Assembly (NCBI RefSeq): GCF_001182785.1
Contig: NZ_CP012099.1
Location: 1,672,501-1,736,500 of the forward strand
DNA length: 64,000 bases
Source: Bacillus thuringiensis
Lineage (GTDB): Bacteria; Bacillota; Bacilli; Bacillales; Bacillaceae_G
Direction: 5' to 3'
Part shown: one piece after another, positions 17,263-25,377 of the stretch
How the letters are laid out: the number at the start of each line of letters is the position of its first letter
How positions within the stretch are numbered: the stretch's first letter is position 1
Notes under the pieces: generated by a model
Told to the model about the DNA's origin: nothing
The model's database searches: none
The model's input: only the letters and a program-made list of their open reading frames with translations
Made by a program: the position numbers and the translations under genes

Positions 17263-17781
17263 CTACTTGCGCTTTGTCTTGTTTTGTGATTTTTCCTTGT
17301 TTTGAACTAAGGCATTTAACTTTTTTAAGTACTCATTTTCCATCTCAAGCTGTTTAATGCGTGCTTCAAGTGCTTCGACTGACCCTTCAGCTAAAGGTTG
17401 TTTTAATTGTTTATTTGAATCTTTTTTCATGGATGGACGCCCCTTTTTCTTAGATTGAAGGGCATCAATTCCTTGTGTTTCGAGCTGTTTTTTCCAAACA
17501 GAAATCGTTGAAGGGGCAGGAATATTAAAGATAGCTGCCGTCTCAAATAAGGACATACCGTTTTCAATCATAAAGTTTAGTACGTCTAGTTTAAATTGTT
17601 GTGTGTAATTTGTACATCGTTTTAGAAAAGCTTCCAGACCATTCTGTTTATATTGGTTTACCCAATTCAAAATGATTGTGTCACTTATACCGAGCGATCT
17701 ACCCAGTTCTCGATAACTTTCATTTCCGTTCAAATAACGTAGAACGATTTGTATTTTTTCATCAGCTGTAAATTTAGCCAT
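17263..17781 (-). CDS. IS150-group transposase OrfA (DNA-binding)
   Basis: 172 residues with two helix-turn-helix units (NESYRELGRSLGISDTIILN and MSLFETAAIFNIPAPSTISV) and a C-terminal leucine-zipper-like segment (EALEARIKQLEMENEYLKKL). It binds the element ends and joins OrfB by frameshift. The ATG at 17781 uses GGAGG at 17795-17799, which lies inside the long terminal palindrome. Confidence 0.9.
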   Translation of the reverse strand: MAKFTADEKIQIVLRYLNGNESYRELGRSLGISDTIILNWVNQYKQNGLEAFLKRCTNYTQQFKLDVLNFMIENGMSLFETAAIFNIPAPSTISVWKKQLETQGIDALQSKKKGRPSMKKDSNKQLKQPLAEGSVEALEARIKQLEMENEYLKKLNALVQNKEKSQNKTKRK

Positions 17782-17787
17782 AGAAAA

Positions 17788-17835
17788 ACTGCACCTCCAA
17801 TTGTTAGACTGTGTCTAACAATTGGGGTGCAGTTC
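17788..17835 (-). promoter_or_regulatory. Terminal palindrome that can sequester the transposase ribosome binding site
   Basis: A 22-bp stem with one bulged base and loop TGT: AACTGCACC-T-CCAATTGTTAGAC / GTCTAACAATTGG-GGTGCAGTT. The GGAGG of orfA lies in the 3' arm of the minus-strand transcript. RNA reading in from outside would fold and mask it. Confidence 0.7.
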
Positions 17836-17917
17836 AATGCAAAGTGCTCTTTTTTAATACAGGATTTTCCAATCTTGTTATTGAATATAAATTGAAAATA
17901 AGAAAGGAGGTTGAAAA

Positions 17918-18493
17918 ATGACAACAATATATTTCGTTCGCCATGCCCATTCTACCTATACAAAAGAAGAACGGGAGCGACCTTTATCTGAAAAAGGGTA
18001 CTTAGATGCAGAGAATGTAACACGCTTATTAAAAGATAAACATATTGATGTTGTGATTTCTAGCCCGTATAAAAGAGCAATCCAAACTGTACAAGGAATT
18101 GCGCATACATATAAATTATCAATACAAACAGAAGAAGATTTGCGTGAAAGATTATTGAGCACAGAGCCGGTATCAAATTTTAATGATGCTATGCAGAATG
18201 TGTGGGAAGATTGGAGTTTTGCATACGAAGGCGGAGAATCGAATGATGTCGCACAAAGGCGCGCTGTAATATGTATGCAAAATATATTAAAACAATATGA
18301 AGGTAAGAATATTGTAATAGGTACGCATGGAAATATTATGGTATTACTTATGAATTATTTTAATTCGAAATATGACTTTGAGTTTTGGAAAACACTTCAT
18401 ATGCCTGATGTGTATCAATTAAAATTTGATAAAAATCGTTTCATTTCTGCTGAAAGAATAGAGAAAACAGGTCATCGGTTAAATATTTTGTAA
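17918..18493 (+). CDS. Histidine phosphatase family protein (phosphoglycerate-mutase-like)
   Basis: A 191-residue cytoplasmic enzyme of the histidine phosphatase superfamily. VRHAHS at residues 7-12 holds the phospho-accepting His in an RHx motif. PLSEKGYLDAENV, SSPYKRAIQTV and the late GTHGNIM supply the remaining phosphate-pocket Arg and His. At under 200 residues it is a small broad-range phosphatase rather than a true mutase. ATG 17918 follows AGAAAGGAGG. The natural substrate is unknown. Confidence 0.85.
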   Translation: MTTIYFVRHAHSTYTKEERERPLSEKGYLDAENVTRLLKDKHIDVVISSPYKRAIQTVQGIAHTYKLSIQTEEDLRERLLSTEPVSNFNDAMQNVWEDWSFAYEGGESNDVAQRRAVICMQNILKQYEGKNIVIGTHGNIMVLLMNYFNSKYDFEFWKTLHMPDVYQLKFDKNRFISAERIEKTGHRLNIL

Positions 18494-18582
18494 AAGTTTA
18501 TCAAAAAAAGAGGAAAGAGAGAAGTTATTGTAGAAGTATGACTTTGTAACATAAAAAATATATGTTAAAGGAGGCTGTTTAC

Positions 18583-18954
18583 ATGTTTGAGAAAGAGAAA
18601 GAAGGGCTTATTGAAGTTCAAAACGTATATGAAATTGCACCAGAAGATGGAACAATTATTGGTATGGCAACGGAAGAAGAAATGGAAATTGCTGCTGAAC
18701 TAGAGTTACAGTACTATGCCCATTCTCGTTTGTTAGAAGCAAATATTCAGTTAGACGGTTCCTCCTACAAAGAGTTACTTCAGGAGTTCCAGGAGTACGA
18801 AAGAAAATCAATGAGCTTTTGGCGAGCGATACATAAACGTTTAGCTGTGCCATGGGCGTGGGTACTACGTATTGATGTTGCGAATGGCCCTATATATGTA
18901 AGTAATGGAAGTTCATATTACGAAGAAATCGATGATGAAGAAGATTATGAATAG
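18583..18954 (+). CDS. Conserved hypothetical protein, acidic
   Basis: 123 residues, soluble and strongly acidic at the C-terminus (EEIDDEEDYE). It contains LELQYYAHSRLLEANIQLDG and FWRAIHKRLAVPWAWVLRID. No known domain is recognised. ATG 18583 was chosen because AAAGGAGG precedes it by 10 bp; an earlier in-frame ATG at 18562 lacks such a site. It follows the phosphatase by 89 bp and shares its terminator. Confidence 0.65.
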   Translation: MFEKEKEGLIEVQNVYEIAPEDGTIIGMATEEEMEIAAELELQYYAHSRLLEANIQLDGSSYKELLQEFQEYERKSMSFWRAIHKRLAVPWAWVLRIDVANGPIYVSNGSSYYEEIDDEEDYE

Positions 18955-18960
18955 ATAAGT

Positions 18961-18992
18961 AAGGAAGCAGCTTTAGTTGCTTCCTTTTTTTA
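18961..18992. terminator. Terminator between convergent genes
   Basis: Stem AAGGAAGCA/TTGCTTCCTT followed by seven T on the plus strand. It overlaps the end of the convergent hydrolase gene. Confidence 0.75.
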
Positions 18993-19833
18993 TTTGTAAG
19001 AAATGAATTGCCTCAATAATAATATCTGGTCGATCATTTTCTATACCGTGACTAGCATGTTCGGCAAGAATATATTGGTTGTTAGTTGAGAGGTGTAATT
19101 GTTCGTGAATTAGTTCTTGCCACATTGCTTCAAGTTGTGTTGCTTCCACTTTTGGCATGCCGCCATTAGTCAATTGAGTAATAGAATATTGAGGATCTCT
19201 ACCGATAACGATTAATGGTATTTCTAATGTTTTACATAGCTCTTTTAGTGAGAGAGCACAGTTTTTCCACTCCGATAGTTCAGAAGCTGTCGCTTTATAT
19301 AATGAAGACGAGGTAGAGAATTCAATTTGCTGTTTTGATTGATCGGTGAGCACAGGTTTTAGTTCATTATAAAGTGTGTCTACATCCATTTTGGAATATA
19401 TATTATATTTTTGAAACCAAACATCATCAGAATCAGTTTGATCAGAAATTGGTAAATGAAGTTCATCTAAACGGTTTAAGTTCATCGAAGTAGAATCAAC
19501 TAAAATAAGTGCTTGCAGCTTATCTTCATGTAACATCGCAAAATGTTGTGCACATAATCCTCCATAGGAATGACCGATTAGAATAAGTGGTTCTTGAATA
19601 GTTAGTTTGTTTATTAATATATATAGCTCTTTTGTAACTTGCCTTATTGTACGCGGCTGATTGCCTAAATCACTTTTTCCGTAACCTGGGCGATGGTATG
19701 AAACGACTGTAAAGTGCTCTGAAAGCTTTTCTATAATAGGAAACCAATCATAAAATGAGCAACTCATTCCGGTTTGAATGACTACAGTTTGTTTACCACT
19801 TCCTTTTATATGTACTTCTATATTTTGCCCCAT
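18973..19833 (-). CDS. Alpha/beta-fold hydrolase
   Basis: 286 residues from ATG 19833. The fold shows an oxyanion region near VIQTGMSCSF, the nucleophile elbow IGHSYGG, an acid in VIGRDPQ and the catalytic His in HASHGIEND. It is probably a cytoplasmic esterase or lactonase of unknown substrate. The start is unsettled: a strong AGGAGG (19862-19867) lies 7 bp before an in-frame ATT at 19854, while ATG 19833 is 28 bp from it. A longer form from ATG 19908 would overlap the upstream gene by 43 bp. It is the last gene of the MarR-DUF3147 unit. Confidence 0.8.
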   Translation of the reverse strand: MGQNIEVHIKGSGKQTVVIQTGMSCSFYDWFPIIEKLSEHFTVVSYHRPGYGKSDLGNQPRTIRQVTKELYILINKLTIQEPLILIGHSYGGLCAQHFAMLHEDKLQALILVDSTSMNLNRLDELHLPISDQTDSDDVWFQKYNIYSKMDVDTLYNELKPVLTDQSKQQIEFSTSSSLYKATASELSEWKNCALSLKELCKTLEIPLIVIGRDPQYSITQLTNGGMPKVEATQLEAMWQELIHEQLHLSTNNQYILAEHASHGIENDRPDIIIEAIHFLQIKKGSN

Positions 19834-19865
19834 TATTTCTACAAATTTATGAATGTTAATTCCTC

Positions 19866-20195
19866 CTAAGCTTGAAATAATTTTTGACAAGCAAAAACGA
19901 TACACCAAACACCTATACCGAGTAGGACAGATGTACTAAGTGTAAATGAATTTTTCAAACCAATATAGACGATAAATAATAGTAGTGCTGATGCGGGGAA
20001 TCCATATAATACCCCTAAAGCAAATTGACTCAATTCTTGTTTATTCCCGCCTTCGAATGAAATCCAAAATAGACTAAGTAAACTCACGAGAGGAAGGGCA
20101 GCAATAAAGCCACCTATCGTACTGTAATGTTTAGCGACTTCAGTGATAATGCCGATAATAAGTGCCGAAACGATTACTTTAACGAGGAAATGCAT
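19866..20195 (-). CDS. DUF3147-type small membrane protein
   Basis: 109 residues with four hydrophobic segments (roughly 4-16, 26-46, 56-80 and 86-104). It resembles the DUF3147 family, a short membrane protein of unknown function found in bacilli. Its start lies inside the end of the marR-like gene (17-bp overlap), so translation is probably coupled. It is part of a three-gene unit with the MarR regulator and the alpha/beta hydrolase. Confidence 0.7.
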   Translation of the reverse strand: MHFLVKVIVSALIIGIITEVAKHYSTIGGFIAALPLVSLLSLFWISFEGGNKQELSQFALGVLYGFPASALLLFIVYIGLKNSFTLSTSVLLGIGVWCIVFACQKLFQA

Positions 20196-20589
20196 ATTTT
20201 GCCTCCTTCGCTAATAACGAAAATGCTTTTTCAATTAATTGTTGTTCTTCTTTTGATAACTGTGATTCTAATATTTTTATCTTTTCTTTATCTAGTAAAG
20301 TATGTTTTTCTAATACTTCAATTCCTTCAATTGTTAATGTAAGGTTTACAACTCTTTCATCTTTTTTATTTCGCTCTTTAATGATGAAGCCCTTTTGAAT
20401 AAGGCGCTTTATGTGTTCAGACGCTGTGTTATGAGAAAGACTAAGCTCAGTAGCGACTTTTCCAATTGTTATATCTTTCTCACGAGAAACGATTTGTAAA
20501 ATACGAATTGCTTGGTGGGAAAGGTTGTCCTCGTATTCGTATCGTAAGTGATAATAAATGCTCTCCCAATGTTGATTAATGTTGTTCAT
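20179..20589 (-). CDS. MarR-family transcriptional regulator
   Basis: 136 residues with the winged-helix core ITIGKVATELSLSHNTASEHIKRLIQKGFIIKERNKKDERVVNLTLT, including the wing Asp-Glu-Arg. It is the first gene of the unit with the DUF3147 protein and the hydrolase, so it probably represses its own operon in response to a phenolic or lipophilic compound, as is usual in the family. The start at 20589 follows AAAGGGG. Confidence 0.85.
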   Translation of the reverse strand: MNNINQHWESIYYHLRYEYEDNLSHQAIRILQIVSREKDITIGKVATELSLSHNTASEHIKRLIQKGFIIKERNKKDERVVNLTLTIEGIEVLEKHTLLDKEKIKILESQLSKEEQQLIEKAFSLLAKEAKYAFPR

Positions 20590-20752
20590 AATAATAAATC
20601 CCCTTTTTATATCGTATAGTAAGATATATTCGTTCTTTTAGAAATAAAATCCTTTTATTTGGATAAAAAATGTTGAAAAAGTTTATTTTTATTGAAATAT
20701 AAGGTAATCTATGTGTAAAGGTATACATTTAGCAAGAGAGAGGATGATAGCT

Positions 20753-21538
20753 GTGAATACATTCAAATGGATTAGTCATGAACAGATGTATGTAGATGAA
20801 ATACATGTTGAAAAATGTGGTCCTCTTTCAGTCGGCGTATATGGGGGAAATCAAGAGAGTGATGCATATGAACGAGGAGATGCGGTGCTGGCTTGGTGGG
20901 ATCCTGAATTACAATTTGAATTTGTTATGATTTTTGATACACATCACAAAACAAAAAATATAGATTATATAATAGAAGCGATTTCGGAAAGAAAAGAAAA
21001 ACTAAAAGAGTTATTCTCATATCCAATACATTTAGCTTTCCATCATACACATATGTACTTATTAGCGTTATTTACAGATGAGTTATTTATTAAAAAGTGT
21101 GATCAAGATGATGAGGAACTCGCTTGCTTAATTTGTTTACGAAAAGGCGAATTTTTATATTGGTTATCAGTTGGTGATTGTTTCGCGTATTTATTCCATT
21201 CTGAGAAAACGAAAAATGGAAAAGGACGATTAAATAAACGGAAGAATTACGAATATATTGGCAGGAAAAATATTTTTGCAGCAAATACACCTTGCTTTAC
21301 GTCAGGTGTAAGAGGATTAGAAAAAGGAATGAATCACATTGTAATGGCAACGGACGGTATTTTAGAGTGTGACAAACGAAGGTTTGATGATGATCAATCT
21401 TTAGTAGAAATATTGCACGACGGAAATAGCTTGCAGATTGAGCCCGTATTAACAAATGTACTGCAGTGGAAAGGTAGAGACTGTGCCACGATTATTGGAT
21501 GGTCTATTGATACTGATAATAAACAATGTGCTAATTAA
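20753..21538 (+). CDS. PP2C-like protein phosphatase domain protein
   Basis: 261 residues from GTG 20753 (AGAGAGGA lies 9 bp before it; earlier starts at 20744 and 20711 are in frame). VGVYGGNQESDAYERGDAVLAWW, FVMIFDTHHKT, FLYWLSVGDCFAYLF and VMATDGILECD follow the order of PPM/PP2C motifs, with Asp residues in FDTHH, VGDC and TDGI for metal binding. It is probably a soluble Ser/Thr phosphatase or a relative of one. It stands alone and is followed by a strong terminator. Confidence 0.7.
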   Translation: MNTFKWISHEQMYVDEIHVEKCGPLSVGVYGGNQESDAYERGDAVLAWWDPELQFEFVMIFDTHHKTKNIDYIIEAISERKEKLKELFSYPIHLAFHHTHMYLLALFTDELFIKKCDQDDEELACLICLRKGEFLYWLSVGDCFAYLFHSEKTKNGKGRLNKRKNYEYIGRKNIFAANTPCFTSGVRGLEKGMNHIVMATDGILECDKRRFDDDQSLVEILHDGNSLQIEPVLTNVLQWKGRDCATIIGWSIDTDNKQCAN

Positions 21539-21540
21539 TA

Positions 21541-21582
21541 TAAAAGGAGTTCAAGGTTTTTATCCTTGAACTCCTTTTTGTT
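21541..21582. terminator. Terminator between convergent genes
   Basis: A 15-bp stem AAAAGGAGTTCAAGG/CCTTGAACTCCTTTT with T-runs on both strands. Confidence 0.88.
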
Positions 21583-23404
21583 AAGCAATATGGATGTGAT
21601 ATGTTTTCAACCATTCATTTACTTGTAGCATATACTCCATGGCACTTCTTGCCTCAAAATTGTTAATTTCTTTATTACTTTGATCAGCAATTGAAAGTAA
21701 GATGGAATGGTTAATAAGTGAGAAAATAGGATTGTTTTTATTGTTACACATATCAAGTGTTAAATTACGGATTGTTTGTAAGTAGAGTGGATCTTGTGAA
21801 GTTGGATAAGCGCTTTTTCTTCTATTGCGTACATCGTCAGGTAAAGCTGGTTGTAGTGCTCTACGTAAAATGCCTTTTTCAATATTATCAATACTTTTTA
21901 TGTTGAAAGGAACATTCCATAAATATTCAACTAATCTATAATCACAAAACGGTACACGAACTTCAAATCCAACAGCCATACTCATGCGATCTTTACGGTC
22001 AAGTAAGAAAGGAAGGAATCGTGTTAAAAATAAATAAAACATTTGACGTTGTTTCGCGGATTTTTTACTTTCGCCTTCAAGAGTAGGTACTTCAAGTATC
22101 GCCTCTTGGAATCGTGTATCAATATAGTCTTCTAGATTACATTGGTTACTTACTTCATTTAGTAGAAGAGGAGATGTATTTTTCCAATTTGTTAGCCAAG
22201 GAAACTTATCTACATATAGTAGTTCTTCTTGATGAAACCAAGGATATCCACCGAATACTTCATCAGCCGATTCGCCGGATAAAGCTACGGTCGCATCTTT
22301 TTTCATTTCGCAAAATAGTAAATATAGTGAAGTTTCCATTTCACCAGCACTCGGTAAATCTTTTGCATGAAGGGGAACGAATAATTGATTTGCTAATTCT
22401 TCAGCATTCACAATAATATCATGATGTGCTGTCCCGACATGTTCAGAAACGCGTTTTACCCAAGGTGCATCTAAACCAGTGCGAGCAAATGTCAGTTCGA
22501 AATCTTTTGCGCTATTTACAAAGTCAACAGAATACGTATGAAGTGTTTTATTTTCAGCAGCAAATTCTTTACCCGCAAGTGCAGTAATACCGCTAGAGTC
22601 TAATCCGCCTGATAACATACAAACGAGAGGAACATCGGCAATTAATTGTCTTTTTACTGTATCTTGTAAAATAGATAAAATATGCGAAGATGTATCTTCT
22701 ATAGAGTCTGTATGGAACTTACTTTCTAAATTCCAATACTTCGTAACTACTTTTTTATGACGTGTAAATGTTATAGAATGTCCAGCACGTACTTCTTGAA
22801 TATGTTTAAAGACGCCACATCCTGGAGTGCGAAATAAGCCTAATCCAAATACTTCATTTATTCCATCCGCATCAATTTCAGCAGGGACAGATGGATGCGC
22901 TAATAATGCTTTAATTTCAGAGCCGAAAATAATACTGCCATTTCTTTCTGTAAAAAAGAGTGGTTTTACACCTAAATGATCTCGTGCTAAAAACAATTGT
23001 TGCTTCTGATCATCCCATAAGGCAAAAGCGAAAATTCCGTTTAAATGTCGTACGCAGTCTTCTTTCCATTCTAAATAAGCATGTAGTAATACTTCTGTAT
23101 CTGAATGGGTTTCAAATGCATGCCCACATTTTTGAAGCTGCTCTTTAAGTTCACGGAAATTATAAATTTCTCCATTATAAGTAAGAGCATACGTATAATC
23201 ACCAGCACGGAATGTCTGCGGCTGTGTCCCGCCTTCTGGATCAATTACAATTAAACGCCGGTGTGCAAAGGCCGCATGAGGTGAAAACCAAAATCCTTCA
23301 GCATCCGGACCACGATGCTGGATACTATTTGCCATCTTTTTTAAAATAACATGTTGATTTGAAAGGTCTTCTTTCCAATCTACCCAACCTGTAATTCCAC
23401 ACAT
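21581..23404 (-). CDS. asnB: Asparagine synthase (glutamine-hydrolysing)
   Basis: 607 residues. Makes asparagine from aspartate, glutamine and ATP in the cytoplasm. The glutaminase domain begins MCGITGW with the nucleophile Cys2 and shows HRGPDAEG, HRRLIVID and YNGEIYNF. The synthetase domain has the PP-loop CMLSGGLDSSGI near residue 260 and SGESADEVFGGYPWF. Length is right for AsnB/AsnO-type enzymes; it may be the paralog named asnO in Bacillus. It is preceded by 260 bp without a gene. No T-box was recognised there. Confidence 0.92.
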   Translation of the reverse strand: MCGITGWVDWKEDLSNQHVILKKMANSIQHRGPDAEGFWFSPHAAFAHRRLIVIDPEGGTQPQTFRAGDYTYALTYNGEIYNFRELKEQLQKCGHAFETHSDTEVLLHAYLEWKEDCVRHLNGIFAFALWDDQKQQLFLARDHLGVKPLFFTERNGSIIFGSEIKALLAHPSVPAEIDADGINEVFGLGLFRTPGCGVFKHIQEVRAGHSITFTRHKKVVTKYWNLESKFHTDSIEDTSSHILSILQDTVKRQLIADVPLVCMLSGGLDSSGITALAGKEFAAENKTLHTYSVDFVNSAKDFELTFARTGLDAPWVKRVSEHVGTAHHDIIVNAEELANQLFVPLHAKDLPSAGEMETSLYLLFCEMKKDATVALSGESADEVFGGYPWFHQEELLYVDKFPWLTNWKNTSPLLLNEVSNQCNLEDYIDTRFQEAILEVPTLEGESKKSAKQRQMFYLFLTRFLPFLLDRKDRMSMAVGFEVRVPFCDYRLVEYLWNVPFNIKSIDNIEKGILRRALQPALPDDVRNRRKSAYPTSQDPLYLQTIRNLTLDMCNNKNNPIFSLINHSILLSIADQSNKEINNFEARSAMEYMLQVNEWLKTYHIHIA

Positions 23405-23628
23405 ACATATCTCATCTCCTAAATTAAAATAGTAGATTAATGAAATAAAATGTACACCAAGTTAAAAAATGACTATATAAATAGTGTACTACATGAATTA
23501 AATTACAGACTTGAGAAAATTTTCTTTGAACGCATAGTTATGTGAGACAATGGCTAAGGGAAAGTATTCCATTACATACAAAAAATAAAAAAGATGAGAG
23601 AAAAAATTTTCTCAGACGTTATATAGGG

Positions 23629-23644
23629 TGTAAAAGCTTTTACA
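23629..23644. promoter_or_regulatory. Perfect 16-bp palindrome upstream of ECF sigma gene
   Basis: TGTAAAAGCTTTTACA, 22 bp before the sigma factor start. A second AT-rich dyad, GAGAAAAAATTTTCTC, lies just upstream near 23598-23613. No regulator has been assigned. Confidence 0.4.
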
Positions 23645-23666
23645 AAACAATAAGGGGAATCGCTAC

Positions 23667-24233
23667 ATGAAATCAAATGAGAAAAATTTTATAAAAAGAT
23701 TACAGCGGCAAAAAGAAGACGCGTTAGAATTTGTTGTCGATACATACTTACCACTCATAAAGGGGATCACGCATAAAGTTCTACTTCCCATTCAAAATGA
23801 TGGACTCATAGAGGAATGTATAAACGATATATTTCTTTCCATTTGGAATAACGCAAATAAATTTCATGGAGAGCCGAGTGATTTTAAAAAGTGGATTGCA
23901 GCGATTGCGAAGTTTAAAGCAATTGATTATTACCGAAAATCGACTAAAACAGTAGAAATCATTTCAGATGAGTTTTATATCAGTACAGAAAAATCAGCAG
24001 AAGACGAATTAATCGTTATGGAAGATAGGGAAGAATTATTGAAGCTCATTAATCAATTAGAACCGCTAGATCAAAAGGTGTTCATTATGAAATATTTACT
24101 TGGTATGAAGACAGAGGAAATAGGTGACAAGTTAGGATTAACTCGGGCAGCAATTGATAATCGAGTGTACCGGGGGAAAAAGAAACTACAACAAAATGCT
24201 ACGAATATTAGTTTTGGAGGTAGTGCAATATGA
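23667..24233 (+). CDS. ECF-type sigma-70 factor
   Basis: 188 residues. The sigma-2 region (residues 20-90) includes ECINDIFLSIWNNANKFHGEPSDFKKWIAAIAKFKAIDYYRK. The sigma-4 region (about 130-180) has LEPLDQKVFIMKYLLGMKTEEIGDKLGLTRAAIDNRVYRGKKKLQ. The start follows AAGGGGAA. Its TGA overlaps the start of the next gene (ATGA), which encodes a one-span DUF4179 protein, the usual partner that holds such a sigma factor at the membrane. The target genes are unknown. Confidence 0.88.
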   Translation: MKSNEKNFIKRLQRQKEDALEFVVDTYLPLIKGITHKVLLPIQNDGLIEECINDIFLSIWNNANKFHGEPSDFKKWIAAIAKFKAIDYYRKSTKTVEIISDEFYISTEKSAEDELIVMEDREELLKLINQLEPLDQKVFIMKYLLGMKTEEIGDKLGLTRAAIDNRVYRGKKKLQQNATNISFGGSAI

Positions 24234-25336
24234 AAGACATTTATGAACTATTAAATGATATTGATATAGACGAAAAAGAACTAGAAGAAATTGAGGCTTC
24301 TGAAATTGAAAAAGAAAAAGTAAAACGAAATGTAAAACAATCGATACGTACGAAGAAAAAGATGAAAAGTTGGAAAAAAGGTGTCGCTGCTGCATCTATT
24401 TTAGTAGGATTATCAGTTGCAACACTCGGTATCGGATTTCCTACATATGCGGGGGGATTGCCAATTGTCGGTGACATATTCCGATTTTTAGATAATGGTA
24501 GAACAGGGTTATATGAAAATTATAAAGAATTTTCGACTGAGTTGAATATGACGAGAGAGAGTAATGGGATTAAGATTACACTCAATGATGCTGTTTTTAA
24601 TGGAAGAACTGTAACGATAACATATTCTATTGAAAGTGATAAGGATTTAGGAGAAAATCCAAATGTAATAGAATTTTTACAAATTGCCGGATTTAATGGT
24701 ACGACTGGTAGTTCTAAAATTACAAAAGTGGATGACAAGAAATACGTAGGTATGAGTACAGCAACTGATGTTGATGGTATAAAAATGGATGCTGCAAATG
24801 TCAAGTGGGAGATAGATAAGATAGAAACAGTAGATGGAACACAATCAATTAAAGGGAACTGGAATTTTGAGCTTTCTTTAAATGCGATGGACAGTAAAGA
24901 AGTGAAACTTAAAGGAAGTTCTGAAAATGAATTAATAAAAGTAAATATAAACAAAATGGAAGTAACCCCGATGTCCTTTATCGTTTTTTACAATCAAGAA
25001 GAATCTAAGGCGTTAAGAAGTATATGGGATAGTGCAGATGTTGAGTTAGAAATAAAAGATGATTTAGGAAATCATTATACTGGTGAAGGAAATGGCGGAA
25101 GTAGTACAGTAGCAGAGCCACATAAAAGTAGTTGGAGTGCCACCTTCCAAAAACTAAACGAAAATGCAACAAAGCTTATCGTTACACCTCGCGTGCACTT
25201 GCGAGTACATACACCTGAAAATCATGGTGGAGTAGAGTATGTGAATGGGAAAGAGAAGAAAATAGAAGTGCCGAAAAAAGAAGCGAAGAGTAAAGATATT
25301 GTGTTAGATGATATTGTCATTGATTTAAAGAAATAA
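24230..25336 (+). CDS. DUF4179-type membrane protein, probable anti-sigma factor
   Basis: 368 residues. An acidic cytoplasmic N-terminus (MKDIYELLNDIDIDEKELEEIE) probably binds the sigma factor. One membrane span (about residues 50-72) follows, then a large extracellular beta-rich domain that matches the DUF4179 arrangement, starting near GGLPIVGDIFRFLDN. The four-base overlap with the sigma gene supports a sigma/anti-sigma pair that answers to an envelope signal. The signal is unknown. Confidence 0.8.
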   Translation: MKDIYELLNDIDIDEKELEEIEASEIEKEKVKRNVKQSIRTKKKMKSWKKGVAAASILVGLSVATLGIGFPTYAGGLPIVGDIFRFLDNGRTGLYENYKEFSTELNMTRESNGIKITLNDAVFNGRTVTITYSIESDKDLGENPNVIEFLQIAGFNGTTGSSKITKVDDKKYVGMSTATDVDGIKMDAANVKWEIDKIETVDGTQSIKGNWNFELSLNAMDSKEVKLKGSSENELIKVNINKMEVTPMSFIVFYNQEESKALRSIWDSADVELEIKDDLGNHYTGEGNGGSSTVAEPHKSSWSATFQKLNENATKLIVTPRVHLRVHTPENHGGVEYVNGKEKKIEVPKKEAKSKDIVLDDIVIDLKK

Positions 25337-25337
25337 A

Positions 25338-25377
25338 AGAGAGACTGCCTAAAATCATTTAGGCAGTCTCTTTTTCG
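25338..25377. terminator. Bidirectional terminator
   Basis: Stem AGAGACTGCCTAA/TTAGGCAGTCTCT with T-run, between convergent genes. Confidence 0.88.

Larger units (their letters stand above)
16391..17837 (-). mobile_element. IS3-family (IS150-group) insertion sequence
   Basis: A complete element of about 1.45 kb with orfA and orfB. The ends match as imperfect inverted repeats: TGAAGTGACCCCT...GTTAGACAC on the left (16391-16417) against TGAACTGCACCCC...GTTAGACAC read inward from the right (17837-17811). No convincing 3-4 bp target duplication was found, so the exact tips are uncertain by a few bases. It sits between two intact genes. A long palindrome covers the right end and the transposase ribosome binding site. 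Confidence 0.85.

Noticed and set aside
16378..17850. Target-site duplication of the IS element
   Set aside because: Flanking bases on the two sides (TTTA before the left end, ATGC after the right end, and one- to five-base shifts of these) do not match, so no duplication can be claimed.
23629..23644. cre site at TGTAAAAGCTTTTACA
   Set aside because: It lacks the central CG of the cre consensus. It was kept only as an unassigned palindrome.
23405..23666. T-box or other amino acid riboswitch upstream of asnB
   Set aside because: No T-box core sequence (TGGNACCGCG-type) or terminator/antiterminator pair was found in the gap.
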